This document shows, piece by piece, positions 31,640 through 43,988 of a DNA stretch of 64,000 bases. The number at the start of each line of letters is the position of its first letter. Within the stretch, counting starts at the first letter, position 1. This DNA comes from Siderastrea siderea (taxonomy: Eukaryota > Cnidaria > Anthozoa > Scleractinia > Rhizangiidae). The position numbers were made by a program, and so were the translations under genes. The DNA is taken from assembly GCA_964030785.1 (NCBI GenBank), contig OZ034967.1, positions 48,457,533 through 48,521,532 on the forward strand, in the 5' to 3' direction. The notes under the pieces are model-generated. The model saw only the letters and a list, made by a program, of their open reading frames with translations, did no database searches and was not told where the DNA came from.

Positions 31640-32274
31640 AACACTGAATTGAGTGAGTTGAGCCTGTATCACCATATCAGAAACGGTTGCAATGATTGTT
31701 TACGTTTTGCTATGTCACTCTAAAACCCGATTTCTCAATTTAAGAGCAAAAAATTCTTATTTTTTTTCTGGTAGTAAAGGCAAATTGTTTTTTATTTTTA
31801 ACTTCTTAATTTAAGACAATTTTCTTAAAGTTAGCAAAATGTCTCAAATTAAGACCTTTTTGAAAATACGAAAAAATCCAGAACTTCTCTTGTTTTAAGA
31901 TATTATTTTCTTGATTTGCGATCAGTTCTGTTGTGAGAAAAAGAACGTTTTGTTCTTAATATAAGACCTTACATTTAAGAAAAGTTTCTTTCTGAATCCA
32001 AGAATTAGAATGGTGCGCTCTCCAGGCTGACTGCTAGTTCTACAATGCAAGCAATAAACGGCATAGAAACTTCACTGAATACATCACCTTTATTCCTTCA
32101 CATAACATCAACCACAAGTTTTGTTCCTTGTGTTCATAAACTGCTTAAATCTTTTTCTTGCAACATTTTGCTAGTTCTTTTTCTTAACTCATACTCAAAT
32201 CTGACTGTTTTTTGAACATAACTTACAAGTGAACACTGTTAGATTGCTGCACCTAAGTACACAAATAGAATATA
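31640..32274. other. No supported feature
   Basis: AT-rich spacer with runs such as CTTAATTTAAGAC. No exon or repeat end was identified before the pogo element. Confidence 0.4.
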
Positions 32275-34826
32275 CCGTATTTATTCACTTATAAGACGCA
32301 CCATTTTTTTATGAGAAAATATACTAGTTCGATCAAAATCTGCTCAAAACTCGGGGTGCGTCTTATAACCGAGTATTTTCGCACAACAAAATATAACTTT
32401 TCCAAATTTCCCCAAAATTAAAGCTTTACTGAAATGAGTATGTAAATAAATTACAGTAAATGAATAAACAAAGGACAAACGTTGATCATTGACTTTATCT
32501 GATTTGTTGGTTCTAAAAAGAACCGGGGTGGCTCTGAAAAGAACCGTTTTGTTTTAAAGCTCGGCTGAACTCAGCTACTCGTCGTCCTCGGCTTCGCTGT
32601 CGGTCTCGAACTCGTTGTCGATCGGCTCATCTGGGTCTTCTGTTTCTTCTTCCTCGTCGTCCCAAACCGCGTCGTCTTCAGTTCCATCGAGAGCATTGTT
32701 GATGCCACAGGATTTGAACTATCTTGTTATCAAATCTACTGGGATCTCGCTCCACGCTCGATCGATCCACCGCAACACCACCTCTTTGCTGGGCGCTCGC
32801 TTCTTTCCGGAAGGCGTGTAGGTGAATGGGCCGTTAATCATCCAGGCTTCGTACTGCGCACGGATCTTTGCTTTGAATGGTTTGTTTATGCACTTATCCA
32901 GGGGCTGAAGAACTAGAGTGAGGCCACTGGGAATTACGGCAACATCGACGTTTCGTCTTTCAAGGAGATCTTTTACTGCATCCGTTAAATGGGCGCGGAA
33001 GGAATCCCATACGAGAAGTCCTCGATGCTCAGGCGTAAAGCGAAGATTCTTCCGAATCCACTCCTTGGTTCCTATAAGTTAGAAAAACAACTCTCATTAG
33101 ACTACGGTTAAGACATGTCTTTCTAATGAGTGTTACTAATGGAGTACTAAACGTAAACAAAGCCGGGTGATTTGAAGCGAAGTGCTTGAAATAATTGACT
33201 TTACAACGAATTTAAAAACTACAAATGCTAAGAAAAACAACTCCGATGAGACTACAGTGAAAACTAGACTTTCTAATCACTGCTACGGCGAACAATTTTG
33301 TAAACATAGTCAACAAAGCCAAGGTGATTTCAACGAAAAGCGAACGTGCTCCAAAGCATGTGCTTGAAATGATTGACGTCAGAAACAATCAAACAAATTC
33401 CTAACCTCGCTCCCACGAAACGAGGCAATTTTGACTACAAAACGTTCGAAAGAATTGTCACGGCCGCTATTAAATGCTCCGCAAATTATAAAGGTGAAAG
33501 AACAAACCTTCTTCGTCCATCCAGGCCTTCTTGTGTACAGAAACCTGCATTCTCCTGGGCACCTCGATTCGTAGTTGACGAACGCCTTTGAATATCACCT
33601 TCGGTGGAAGCTTCTCACCATTCGCCTTCACTGCTAGGACGACTGTAAAACTCTGCTTATCTCCGCCGCAGGATAAGATCGGCACCGTCCGGTTTCCAGA
33701 GAACTCCAGTGTTCTTGTGGCTGGCAACTCGAATCTCATTGGTGTTTCGTCCATGTTTAAGATATGGCTGGACTCGTAGCCGCAACGCTTTCTGGCTCTC
33801 AGCACGAACCGATGGAATTCCACCACCTTGTCCTCCATGTCGGCTGGAAGGCGCTGTGCCAAAGTCGTCTTAGTTCTCATGGAAATGGCATGGCGACGTT
33901 TCCATTTCGTGTACCACCCAGGGGACGCCTTGAACTCTGGATCTGAGCTGAGTTCCTTCGCCTTAAGCCGAATCATGAGGCTGTTTACTGCGAGACCTGC
34001 AAATATAAAAACAAATGCGATCAGTGAAAGGCCAACATAAACAACTTGTAGGGGTGATGTTAACAGTGCAGTTATAAATGTAATTTTAAGTGAACAGTTT
34101 TTACCTTGGCTTCTTTGATCACTGAACCAGTCAACCAACTGCTGATCTACTTCTGGATCTTTTGGCTGGTAGCGACCCATCGAGGCATGCTTGGCAGTCA
34201 TCTTTAACTTGCCGGAGAACAAGACATGCTGTTGGTTTCTCCATTTACGAACCATCGATTCCGATATGCCGTATTCGCGAGCAATTTCACGATTGTTGTT
34301 TACGGCTTCCGCCTCTGCTACGATCTTCAACTTGAAGTTTAGATGATAGGAATGACGACGAGTGTTTGGCATGATTACTGATTTACGGTGCGCTGAATGA
34401 ATTTTCGAAGAGTAAGATGAGTTTTGCAATGAATGAAAGATCTGTCAGATGAGTATTGTTTATAAACGTAAAAACGGATCAATTAGTATTCATAACTTAA
34501 AACACTGTTTCCTGAGAAGGAAGACTTGAGTGAATTAAAAAGTGTGACTTTTTTGCTATTGTCCATGTGTGACTTTTTTGCTATTGTTTGTAACGTGTGA
34601 TTTTTTCCCTTTTGTTTTGAGAATGAAAGCATCGCAATTAGTAACTTATGGAAGCAAATTTTTGTAATTACAATGAACGTGATCAACAAAATTTCCCGTA
34701 ATTCTGGGTGCGTCTTATAACAGGGTATTCAGGTGAAATTTTCATTTTGCTTACTTGTCAAAATCGTCTTTGAAAGTTTAGGGTGCGTCTTATAACCGAG
34801 TGGACCTTATAAGTGAATAAATACGG
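32275..34826 (-). mobile_element. pogo-type DNA transposon (2552 bp)
   Basis: The left end CCGTATTTATTCACTTATAA is inverted at the right as TTATAAGTGAATAAATACGG, with TA on both sides (32273-32274, 34827-34828). Subterminal GGTGCGTCTTATAA repeats occur near both ends (about 32355, 34707 and 34780). It encodes a pogo/Tigger-like DDE transposase with two introns and one late nonsense codon. Confidence 0.85.
32575..34372 (-). pseudogene. pogo-like transposase, three exons, one nonsense codon
   Basis: Exons: 34372-34105, 33996-33508 and 33071-32575; both introns are GT-AG and the phases agree. The 108-bp first intron is open in frame and would otherwise read as a false hydrophobic segment. Domains in order: an N-terminal HTH (MPNTRRHSYHLNFKLKIV, EYGISESMVRKWRNQ); a CENP-B/Tc5-like HTH (WYTKWKRRHAISMRTKT); a DDE_1 catalytic core with ILNMDETPMRF, LLVWDSFRAHLT and VLQPLDKCINKPFK, which supply the three acidic positions; and an acidic C-terminal tail. 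The conceptual length is 417 residues. TAG at 32721-32719 (codon 370) falls after the catalytic core, so a truncated product could still hold it. The start is placed at the Met before NTRRHSY, the usual N-terminus in this family. Confidence 0.8.
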
Positions 34827-35000
34827 TACGTAATCCTACCACTGCTTGTATATAGTCCATGTATTAGCTAGGTGGCATCATATATATACCAGTTCTCAAG
34901 CGACTTGTTACTCTTCTTTAACATTTGCTGGCGTGCGTTTCTCTGAAGTTCCCATGAAAACCAGGAGATACGAAGAGAATTTTCATTACCAGAAACTCTA

Positions 35001-38000
35001 CAAGGCTGCTGCCTAACGGGCGCCCAAGTTGTGCATGCGGGCGACCAATTTTCTGTACAAGGAGCCCGCACGGGCGCCTATAAACCTGAGATTATCTTGA
35101 GACAATGGCCCCTACGTCCCAAAAAACTTGGTTCCATTAGCTGAGCTTCAAACATTGGAACTATTTATGTATTTGGCGTGAAGCCATACGCGGCAGAATT
35201 CTTCAAAAACCCGTAACAAAAGTGTGTTAAAACAGCGAAGGTTTGCGAAGCCATCGTTTGTCTCCTGTTGGCAGTTGGAGACTGGGTACAAGCTGTGATT
35301 CCCAAATATGGAATATCATTGAAAATCGTCGGCTTTTCTCAGGCATTCGCAAGTGATCACTCGCTGGCGGCAACGAAGACTGTTTTGTCGATTTGATAAA
35401 CAATCTTTTTCTTTTTGTGAGAAGAACAGGTATATAATTTGTGTGCTATCGACTCGAGGTGCTTGATATTCGATTTCATCGACAGGTTCGCCCTGAATCA
35501 TTCATCAATTTTCAAGAGACTCAAGCTACGCGGTATGTGTTTGTAATGTGATCTCGTTATATTCAAATAAAGAAACCTTTAAAGAACCTATAAAGAAATC
35601 TTTACTTTGCTGCACGTGTTCAAGCGCTCATTTCCCGCGAAAATCACCGAAGGTTTCCTTGGCTTTAAAATATAACGGAGTATAATCCGATGGCAGCGAT
35701 GGAGTTCTCGCAACAGGACCAGGTAAAATATATATAATGTTGTCTTCTCCATATGGAAACATATCTGAGCTTCCAGTCTCGGTAACGATTTGAAATCCTT
35801 ACAAAACAACAAATCTTCGTTATACACTGCGACTTGCGTTACTTCATTTGATCGTATATTTAACGACGTTTTTTAAACTAGTGTAGTATTTTGACTATAG
35901 AATAACCGTCCCACTTCCAGAGACACAATCTACTATTCCTGTGGTCCACGAAGTCACCGATTCTGAGTTCGAAGATCATAAAACCGGCGGGCAGATCATT
36001 TTAAAATTCAATTTGGTATATCCGGCGGAATTTGCTTTTGTGATTTGATCGTTTGTATGCAGAAATTTCTCGCTAACACTGACTTTGTAAAAACACTAGT
36101 ACATTTTGTTCGTGTGTAAAAACATACGCTTTTGCGTCTGGATGTCAAGTATGGCGCGAAGTGAAATGGTTGTGTGGAAATCGACGTCAAACTGAAATAT
36201 AAGCATGCCGCTGTGTGAGACGGTCGAGTTTCACTGTGAGTTTAAGGTCCATGACAAAATAAAAATAAACTGCAAATAAAACTGAGTGATCTGAAACCAG
36301 GAAAATGGTTAATGAAAAATTCTTAAAGTCTAAAACAAGAGTCTGACAAGAGTGAGATAAAATTCTCAGCACTAAAATTCAAGCTGGGCAAGTATATGTA
36401 GCCTGATCATCTACAGTATCATATTCGCCGGAAGTGTGCTGTGCAGATTTTGAAGGTGGGTCTGGTGTTATCTTTATTTCAGATTGACGACCTAAACGAG
36501 TTCAAAGAAGCGCTGATAAGCAGTAAACCCGATATCCCAGATTTATGTTCCAAATTGAAGAGCAAATAATCTCAACAATTGAAACTAAACCAGCCCTTCC
36601 GGAGATCTGGGGAGTTGCAGCAAGACCTTCTAGCGCAGTCCTTGATCCCATGTGATGTACGTACAGACCTGACTGCTTGTAAAGTAGTTGGAGATGGAAA
36701 CTGTTTGTATAATGCCATTTCTCTGTCCCTTGTGGGTAACGACGAATACTCCACTATTCTTCGGATTCTAACCACCATTGAATTATTTGAAAATGCACAT
36801 TACTATGAAAACCATCCCCGATTCAGCGAGGCTGTTCAATCTGGTTTTTCCTTTGGAGACGCTACTCTCTTCACTCTTGCCTTGAAAGAATATGGTACAG
36901 CAGAGTGGGAACGTAGCGGCAGCCGTGTGTCAGCCATTCAGAGTGAGGCGATTGGAGGATGCGAGTTACACGAATAGTCTTCTCTCATGCACATCATGGC
37001 CCTTTCTACAGTGATTTGCCGGCCTATCTTTACCATTCACCCTAACTGTGCTGAGGGCATCCGCTCTCTCTAACACGGCCTAGTCAAACCACATATGCAA
37101 ATGTCAGACACGCTCAATGACAACGATTGTTTTTACATTCTGTGGTCAAGGGATGGTGCACTAGACAGCCATCCAAAAGCATTTTATGTTCCAAACCTCT
37201 TTGTTCCCCTTTTCCAAAAGGAACAAGTAGAAGATGTACCGGTTATACATACCAAAACGACCTACAGCAAAGTTGGTGAGGAAAACATCAAAAAAACACC
37301 CCGTCCCTCCCAAAAGAGATCCTTTTGTTTGGAAGACTTCTGGTTTCCTACAGTCACTAAGAAGAAAAAGAAAAGTCAAACGTACATAAACAGGAAGGGA
37401 GTGAAGATGGTAGATGATAGCAAGACAGGGAACAGTGACGACACTAGTAAGATGATGAACAAAAGGAAGATGGAAGGTAAAGAAAATATAGAGGAAGATG
37501 CAAAGATGGAGGAAATGCAGATGAAGGATGAAACGAATATGGAAGGTGAATTAAACACGCAGGGTGGAACAGAGATGGAGGATAAAAAGATGGAGAATGA
37601 GAGGAAGATGGATGAAGAAAAGAAGAAGGATGATGAGAGAAATTTGGTGGAAGAAAGGAAGATGGAGAGTGGAACAATGATTGAGGAAAAAAGGAAGGTG
37701 AAGAATGAAATGAAGAGAGCACATGGAATGAAACTGAAGAATGAGAGGAACGTTGATGAGGAAAAGAAGAATAAAGCAGAGAGAAAGAGGGAAAATTGCA
37801 CTTCCACTGTGGGACAAATGAACAAACGTAAGGAATATGAACTTAAGCGAAACAGGTCTTTCCAGTGGAAGTGGTTTCAAGCCCACCCTTGGGTTCACGT
37901 AAATATTATCAAAAAAGAAACAGCGCAGCCACTTGAAATCACTGCACCTTATCCGAACACACAACCAGAGGGGACAGCAGTGCAATCCACGTACTGTGGT

Positions 38001-41000
38001 GGGTGCACAAAGCACCCTAAGATTGCATCAAAGGACAGTGAATTTACAAAGAGAAGTGGGACAAACAGTTTTAAAATTGAAGCCCTTAAAAAGCATGAGG
38101 CAAGCCAGAACCACAAAGATGCACCACAAAAACCCCCAAAACACTGAAATGTATAAGTGCTGCAAGCAGCTCTTTGAAAAAGAAGACGAAAAGATGGAAA
38201 AAAAATTTAAAACAGCGTTTTACATTGCAGCTTTAGAACGGCCATTAGATGACTATGAGAGTCTCTGTTCACTTCAGAAATTCAATGGGGTAGACCTTGT
38301 GGAAACGTACTTGACCCGATCTGCATGTACTGACTTAATTGACCATATAAGCTCTGTCATGAAGGACGACCTCAAAGACAAATTAATGGCTTGTAATTTT
38401 TTCTCTCTAATGATTGACGGAAGTACCGATCATGGTGTCATTGAGGAAGCAATTATGTATGTGCGCTATTTGGAGAAATCAGTTGGAAGACCAGTCACTG
38501 CTTATCTTGGAATCGAAGAACCTAAGGCTGGAACTGGAAGAGGTTATTTAGATGCGGTGGATTCATGCTTCCAAAGAGCTACCAACATAGATGCAGTCAC
38601 CTGGAAGTCGAAAATTACAGGTTTGGGGACTGATGGCTGCGCAGCAATGACAGGTGAGAAGAATGGCGTTGTTGGCTTGTTAAGGCAAGAAAATGCTCAG
38701 TTTATGGGGTTTTAGTGTGGAGCACACAAGCTCGAATTAGCAGTTGTCAAGTGCCTGGAGAAATTCTCAGATTTTGTGAAAGTTCGTGATGCTCTTCGCA
38801 GTTTATACCAGGAATATCACTACAGCGCCAAGGCCCTCAGAGAATTAACAGAGTTAGCAGAAGCTCTAGATGACCACATCTCGAAGCCTACCAATGTTTT
38901 TGGAGCCAGGTGGTTACCACATCTCCAAACCGCTCTTCAGGTGTTATTTCGCGGTTACAGGACTCTGATGATGCACTGTCAGAACACTAAAGAGATGCAG
39001 GTGGGATCAGCCGGTAGACAGGGACGAGCAACATTCGCAGTCAAGTACTTAACATCATTTAGAGGGCTGCTCTTTACTAATTTTCTGTGGGACATTGCAG
39101 AGGAAGCAGCGCATTTAAGTAAGGTATTTCAAGCCGAATTCCTCACAGTTACAACTGCAGCAGCAGTAGTTCGCAAATTTGAGATGCAGTGCCTAAACAT
39201 GAAAGCTTCAAATGGACCCAGGGTTAATTCATTTCTTAAAGAAGCAGGAGCAGGCAATGTGTTCAGAGAAATTGCAATTACAAGGGAAGACAGTGATGTT
39301 AGACAGTTTGAGAAGATAAGAATGTCTGTTTTAGATGAAATTGGACACGACATGGATGAGCGATTCCACTACCTGTTTAACGATCCAGTCGTGAAGCCAT
39401 CTTCAGTCTTAGATCCAGACACCTTGCCTGGAAATCCTGAAGAGCTAGCTTCTTATGGTGACGACCAGCTGCGAGTGATCTCCAACAGATACCAAAGGCA
39501 GTTAGAAAAGGCTGGTTTTAGAGCAGAGTCGGTCCACAATGAGTGGCAGGGAGTAAAGAGCCTTGTCAGTCTTAATATGAAGCACAAGACCACACCTGAC
39601 ATCTACTCTGTCCTGTTTTCTAAACATGACAATGAATTTCACAATCTCCTTTTAATTGCTGAAATTGTATTCACCTGGCCTTTGTCTACTGCAGCTTGCG
39701 AGCGAGGTTTCAGCTCCATGAATCGCACTAAGACTATTCAGCGCTCCAGTCTAGCAACCAGAACACTGGACAACAACTTGCGCATTTCAATCAAATATCA
39801 CAGCCTGAACAAGTCAGAGAGAGTCAATGCCTTCATTCAATCGAGGCACCTAGCAATGGCAGTCAAGCATTGGCGGGAAAACAGTGTCAGAGCCCGACGA
39901 GAAGACTGGCTGGAAAAACACCCAGAGGCGAAAACCTGGAGTTCTCTTAAGGGGTCGAAAGCAAAAGACTGAACCTCACTGACAATCTGATTTGTAATTA
40001 AACAAGGGACAGGAAAATATTAAGTGATTCCTGAAAGAAAGAACAAGTTAACCATAGTAAGACTTAGGCAAAGTAAGAGTTTCAGCATTTTTTTCCAGAT
40101 TAAATTCTTGAAGTATGATATTTGCTTTTCCTTTGATAGAAACGTGTTTGTCTAGTGACTGGGGATAAGTGAAATTATCCCTTTAAATGTTGTTTTGTTT
40201 ATATTCCAATTGCTTCATTGTGTGACTGAAGTTAAGTCAATTTTTGCTTACTTCTTTTACCTAAATGGTAAAGTTATACGAAAAGAATACAAGGCTCTTG
40301 ATTTACTGCAAATAAATCACAAGGGATATGAGTTGAAAGATAAAGGTCGAAATGACCTGTTGATTATACCTAAATATTGAGATAATTTGGTTTGTTACAT
40401 TTGTGTTAAGGGGTTTCATGGTCGCTGTGTCATTTGACACATCCATTTCAGAGGATTGTTCAAATGAAAGAGTTCAAAACACTTAAATGACAAAAAAGTA
40501 AAGTCACGATGATTAGAAATCAAACAGGGGGCAGTATAAGACTGTTGTGCCCATACAAATTTTTATAGTTTAAACTTAAACAGTTACTGTAGTTATCTTA
40601 ACCATCCAGACTAAGGCTAATGGCAAGCAGTGATGTTCCATTGTACTTTTATCTGCATATGTATACAAATAGCATGGATAAGATTGTAACAATTTTAGCA
40701 AATTTCATAAATACTAAGTTGTCAATCACTCCACTGTTAGCACTGTTAGGAGCCATCAATAAGGTTCAAGATCAAACATCATGAACATTAATGACTTGAC
40801 CAAATTGCCTTATTATCTACGATTTTATTAAAACTGTGCTGATTTAAATTTGACATTTTCTTGTCTGCAACTTCTGTTTCGTACTGTTTATTTAATTATG
40901 TATTTCTTCATTTATTTCTTTTATTTTTTTGCATAACACGTCCTGTAATTAGCTGTACAGTTAGTTTCAGATACATGCCATGCTGCTCTTACATGAAACC

Positions 41001-41222
41001 AGAAGTAAGAACGAGATTTTCGTAGTACAAAAACAAATTTGCCAAGGATACAGAATAAGAGACACAGAGACAGCATTGGCTGGGGCTAGGGTTTTCTTTT
41101 ATGACACGGCGTAAATAAATTATTAACTAATACTGGGCTCCTAGAAATGTGAGTTGGGCTCCTAACGTTTTATTTTGGGGGCCCGAAGGGCTCCCGAAAA
41201 TTATCCTTAGGCAGCAGCCTTG
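35001..41222 (+). mobile_element. hAT-related transposon carrying an OTU-hAT gene (6222 bp)
   Basis: A perfect 16-bp inverted pair, CAAGGCTGCTGCCTAA (35001-35016) and TTAGGCAGCAGCCTTG (41207-41222), encloses the OTU-hAT pseudogene. CTCTA flanks both sides (34996-35000, 41223-41227), a 5-bp target duplication. Subterminal CGGGCGCCC and GGGCTCCCG are partly mirrored. About 0.7 kb precedes the first exon and 1.2 kb follows the stop codon. All of this suggests a single transposition unit, now decayed. Confidence 0.75.
35690..39972 (+). pseudogene. OTU-like domain fused to hAT transposase (decayed)
   Basis: A short exon 35690-35722 (MAAMEFSQQDQ, donor CAG|GTAAAA) joins in phase to a 3.5-kb exon starting at 36483 after TTTATTTCAG. 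The frame then carries, in order: an OTU-like segment with KVVGDGNCLYNAISLSL, whose GDGNC holds the expected catalytic Asp/Cys; FYILWSRDG and VPNLFVPLF, the late part of vertnin/OTU-like domains, with no obvious catalytic His; a Lys/Glu/Met-rich linker of about 150 residues; a TTF-type finger (WKWFQAHPWV, YCGGCTKHPK, KKHEASQNH); and a hAT core with SLMIDGSTDHG, GLGTDGCAAM, CGAHKLELAV, GARWLPHL and TAACERGFSSMNRTK. Breaks: TAA 36567, TAG 36975, TAA 37071, a frameshift near 38130 in AAAAACCCCC, and TAG 38713. Confidence 0.75.
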
Positions 41223-41649
41223 CTCTAGTTTCAATACTGATAGTAAAACCTTGAAAATCGATAGAAACAGGATTTAAAAATGCGTTTAGAGCCAGAAAAC
41301 TTGTTTGCAGTTTTGATTCTCAGTCGCTTTATACCTGCATCGTCTACAGAGAAATGCATGCCAATTACCGACAGGAATTAAACCCTTTCTCAGCCTCAAA
41401 AAACCACATCCTCTCAGGATACTAGAAAAAGAAAGAAAGAAAAATTGGTCAGAATTCTTGCCGCAGCTTCGTGTTCACTCCAGCGCGTGACACTTAGCCA
41501 TCCGACTCGGTACTCCGAAAAACTTGGCGCTCGTAAAAGAATTTGAGGCTGCTCTCAATGTGTTAATAGGCCATGGAAGAGCAATTTGGGGTTATTCTCC
41601 ATATACTAAGTCCTGAGTAACGTCAGCGTAATCGCGTCTCTTTCACGGA

Positions 41650-41785
41650 TCGTTTTAGATCCATTGGATCTTTTGGATCATTTAGATCTTTTGAAATCTT
41701 TTAGATATTTTGGATCGTTAAGATCTTTTCCATCTTTTGAATCTTTCAGGACTTTTTAGATCTTTTGATCTTTTGGTTTTTGGCG
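41650..41785. repeat. GATCTTTT minisatellite, left arm
   Basis: About a dozen units of the type GGATCTTTT/AGATCTTTT with 9-12 bp spacing. It is the mirror of the array at 43675-43905 but shorter. Confidence 0.8.
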
Positions 41786-43674
41786 GGCCCTGGGAACAAG
41801 GTTGAGTTTTACCAGTGTGCATAGCGCGTCACCCTGAAGAAACCAAAATGCCCGCCTGCAATGTTGATGATTGTGCTTTGCTTTGCCTTCCCATTTCACT
41901 TACATACGTGGTAGAAAGTGCTAACATTTCTCCAGAGCGTCTTCACTTTATCCAAGATTTAATTTGCAAGTTTCAAAATAATGGTTTGATGTACTGTTGG
42001 AAGATACTGCCTCCACTGGACAATTAACGTACTGGAACAAATTTTAATACCTGCAAGTTTCTATTATCATTTGGAACCCACTCTTTCATTTGAACCTCTG
42101 TGAGAAGCTGCAGTGTCCAAAGTGTCAATGAATGAAACATTGGAGGTGGAAAGATGGAAGAAAACTCCGTGAAATGCCAAGAAAGCTTTATTGTGTAAAT
42201 GAATTGAAGTAGTACTTCTAGTTTCTTCAGTTTATCTATGCGAAGAAAGTAATCACAAGATCACTGATCCCCACAATCCTGCAATGTTGAAACTTGTACT
42301 AACGCTGCCGGAAATTAAATAACCATTTCATCCGTTTTTTGTTTTTTTTTGCTTAGGGGTAACAAGGGGACTCTTTGATTTATAAACAAGGAGTCGTAAT
42401 GAGTTTTGTCCATACCTGGCTCCGCCAATAGCCTATGTCAGCACTACTCTTTTAAAATGTATGATCTAATGGCAGACACTTCCTGGTCTTGTCTGCCATG
42501 TGCCGTCGAAACATGTTTTCACTTTTAAAGAACATCAGACCGCATAAACACACATGACATCACTTTTCCAATTACATCAGGACCTGCCTCAAAGACTGGA
42601 AAGCACAAGTTTTCCATATGTTAAGTTGAATTGCTCCATATATTTACTTAGGCATGATAATATTCACAAGCAGTCTTGGAGTGCTGAGCACTGTGAAGGC
42701 CATTTCATCCGTTTTTTTGTTTGTTTGTTTGTTTGTTTGGGGATAACAAGGGAACTCTTTGATTTATAGCTTCATCTATTCAAACTGGAATGACAGTCAA
42801 GGACATTGAGACTCAGGCAATGACCTTCACAGTGCTCAGCAGTCCGGGACAGCTTGTGAATATTATCATGCCTAAGTAAATATAAGGAGAGATTCAATTT
42901 AACATAGGGAAAACTTGGGCTTTCCAGTCTTTGAGGTAGGTCCTTATTATGTAATTGGAAAAATGCTTATGTCATGTGTGTTTATGCGGATGTTCTTTTA
43001 AAGTGAAAACGTGTTTCGACGGCACATGGCAGACAAGACCAGGGAGTGTCTACCATTAGATCGTACATTTTAAAAGATTAGTGATAACATAGGCTAAGCC
43101 TAAGCAAAACAAAAAAGGATGAAATGGTTATTTAATTTCCGGCAACGTTAGTGCAAGTTTCAGCATTGCAGGATTGTGGGGGCCAGTGGTCTTGTGATTA
43201 CTTTCTTTGCAGAGATAAACTGAAGAAACTGGAAGTACTACTTCAATTCATTTACACAGTAAAGCCTTCTTGGCATTTCACGGAGTTTTCTTCCATCTTT
43301 CCACCTCCAATGTTTCATTCATTGACACTTTGGACACTGTAGCTTCTCACAGAGGCTCAAATGAAAGAGTGGGTTCCAAATGGTAATAGAAACTTGCAGG
43401 TATTAAAATTCCTTCCAATACGTTTGTCCATTGGAGGCAGTATCTTGCAACAGTACATCAAACCATTATTTTAAAACTTGCAAATTAAATCTTGGATAAA
43501 GTGAAAACACTCTTGAAAAATATTAGCACTTTCTACCACGTATATAAGTGAAATGGGACGGCAAAGCAAAGCACGATCATCAACATTGCAGGCAGGCATT
43601 TTGGTTTCTTCTGGGCGACGCGCAATGCACACTGGGAAAAATCAACCTTGTTCCCAGGGCCTGCCAAAAACCAA

Positions 43675-43905
43675 AAGATCTAAACGATCCAAAGGATCCA
43701 AAAGATCCCAAAAGATCAAAAAGATCTAAACGATTCAAAAGATCCCAAAGATCTAAAGGATTCAAATGATCTAAAAGATCGAAAGGATTCAAACGATGTT
43801 AAAGATCTAAAAGATCCAAAAGATCCCAAAGATCTAAAGGATTCAAATGATCCCAAAGATCTAAAGGATCCAAAAGATCCAAACGATCCAAAACAATCCG
43901 TGAAA
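43675..43905. repeat. AAAAGATC minisatellite, right arm
   Basis: About 20 units such as CAAAAGATC, TAAACGATC and CAAAGGATC. The array is longer than its left-arm mirror, so the two have changed copy number independently. Confidence 0.85.
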
Positions 43906-43988
43906 GAGACGTGATTACGGTGTTGCCTGTCTATGACGTCACTCGGGCATATGGAGCATAACCCGCAATTTGTGGCTGAAGTGAACCC

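Larger units (their letters stand above)
41581..43972. mobile_element. Foldback-like element: 2.4-kb imperfect palindrome
   Basis: The sequence from about 41581 to 42703 recurs as its reverse complement from about 42819 to 43972, around a loop of some 115 bp. Mirrored landmarks: CGTCTCTTTCACGGAT / ATCCGTGAAAGAGACG; CCAAAATGCCCGCCTGCAAT / ATTGCAGGCAGGCATTTTGG; and ACTTAGGCATGATAATATTC / GAATATTATCATGCCTAAGT. The left arm has an extra block at about 42345-42430 that resembles part of the loop (GGGGATAACAAGG, CTCTTTGATTTATA). Near each outer end is a GATC-rich minisatellite. No credible gene was seen. Long arms and internal repeats fit Foldback-type elements; a tandem inverted duplication is an alternative. 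Confidence 0.75.

Noticed and set aside
33997..34104. Hydrophobic segment in the pogo transposase frame
   Set aside because: It is a 108-bp GT-AG intron that happens to be open in frame.
37376..38015. Long antisense frames rich in Ser/Phe
   Set aside because: Shadow of the Lys/Glu/Met-rich linker on the opposite strand.
43548..43792. Frames rich in D/P/K and S/F repeats
   Set aside because: Translations of the AAAAGATC minisatellite in the foldback arm.
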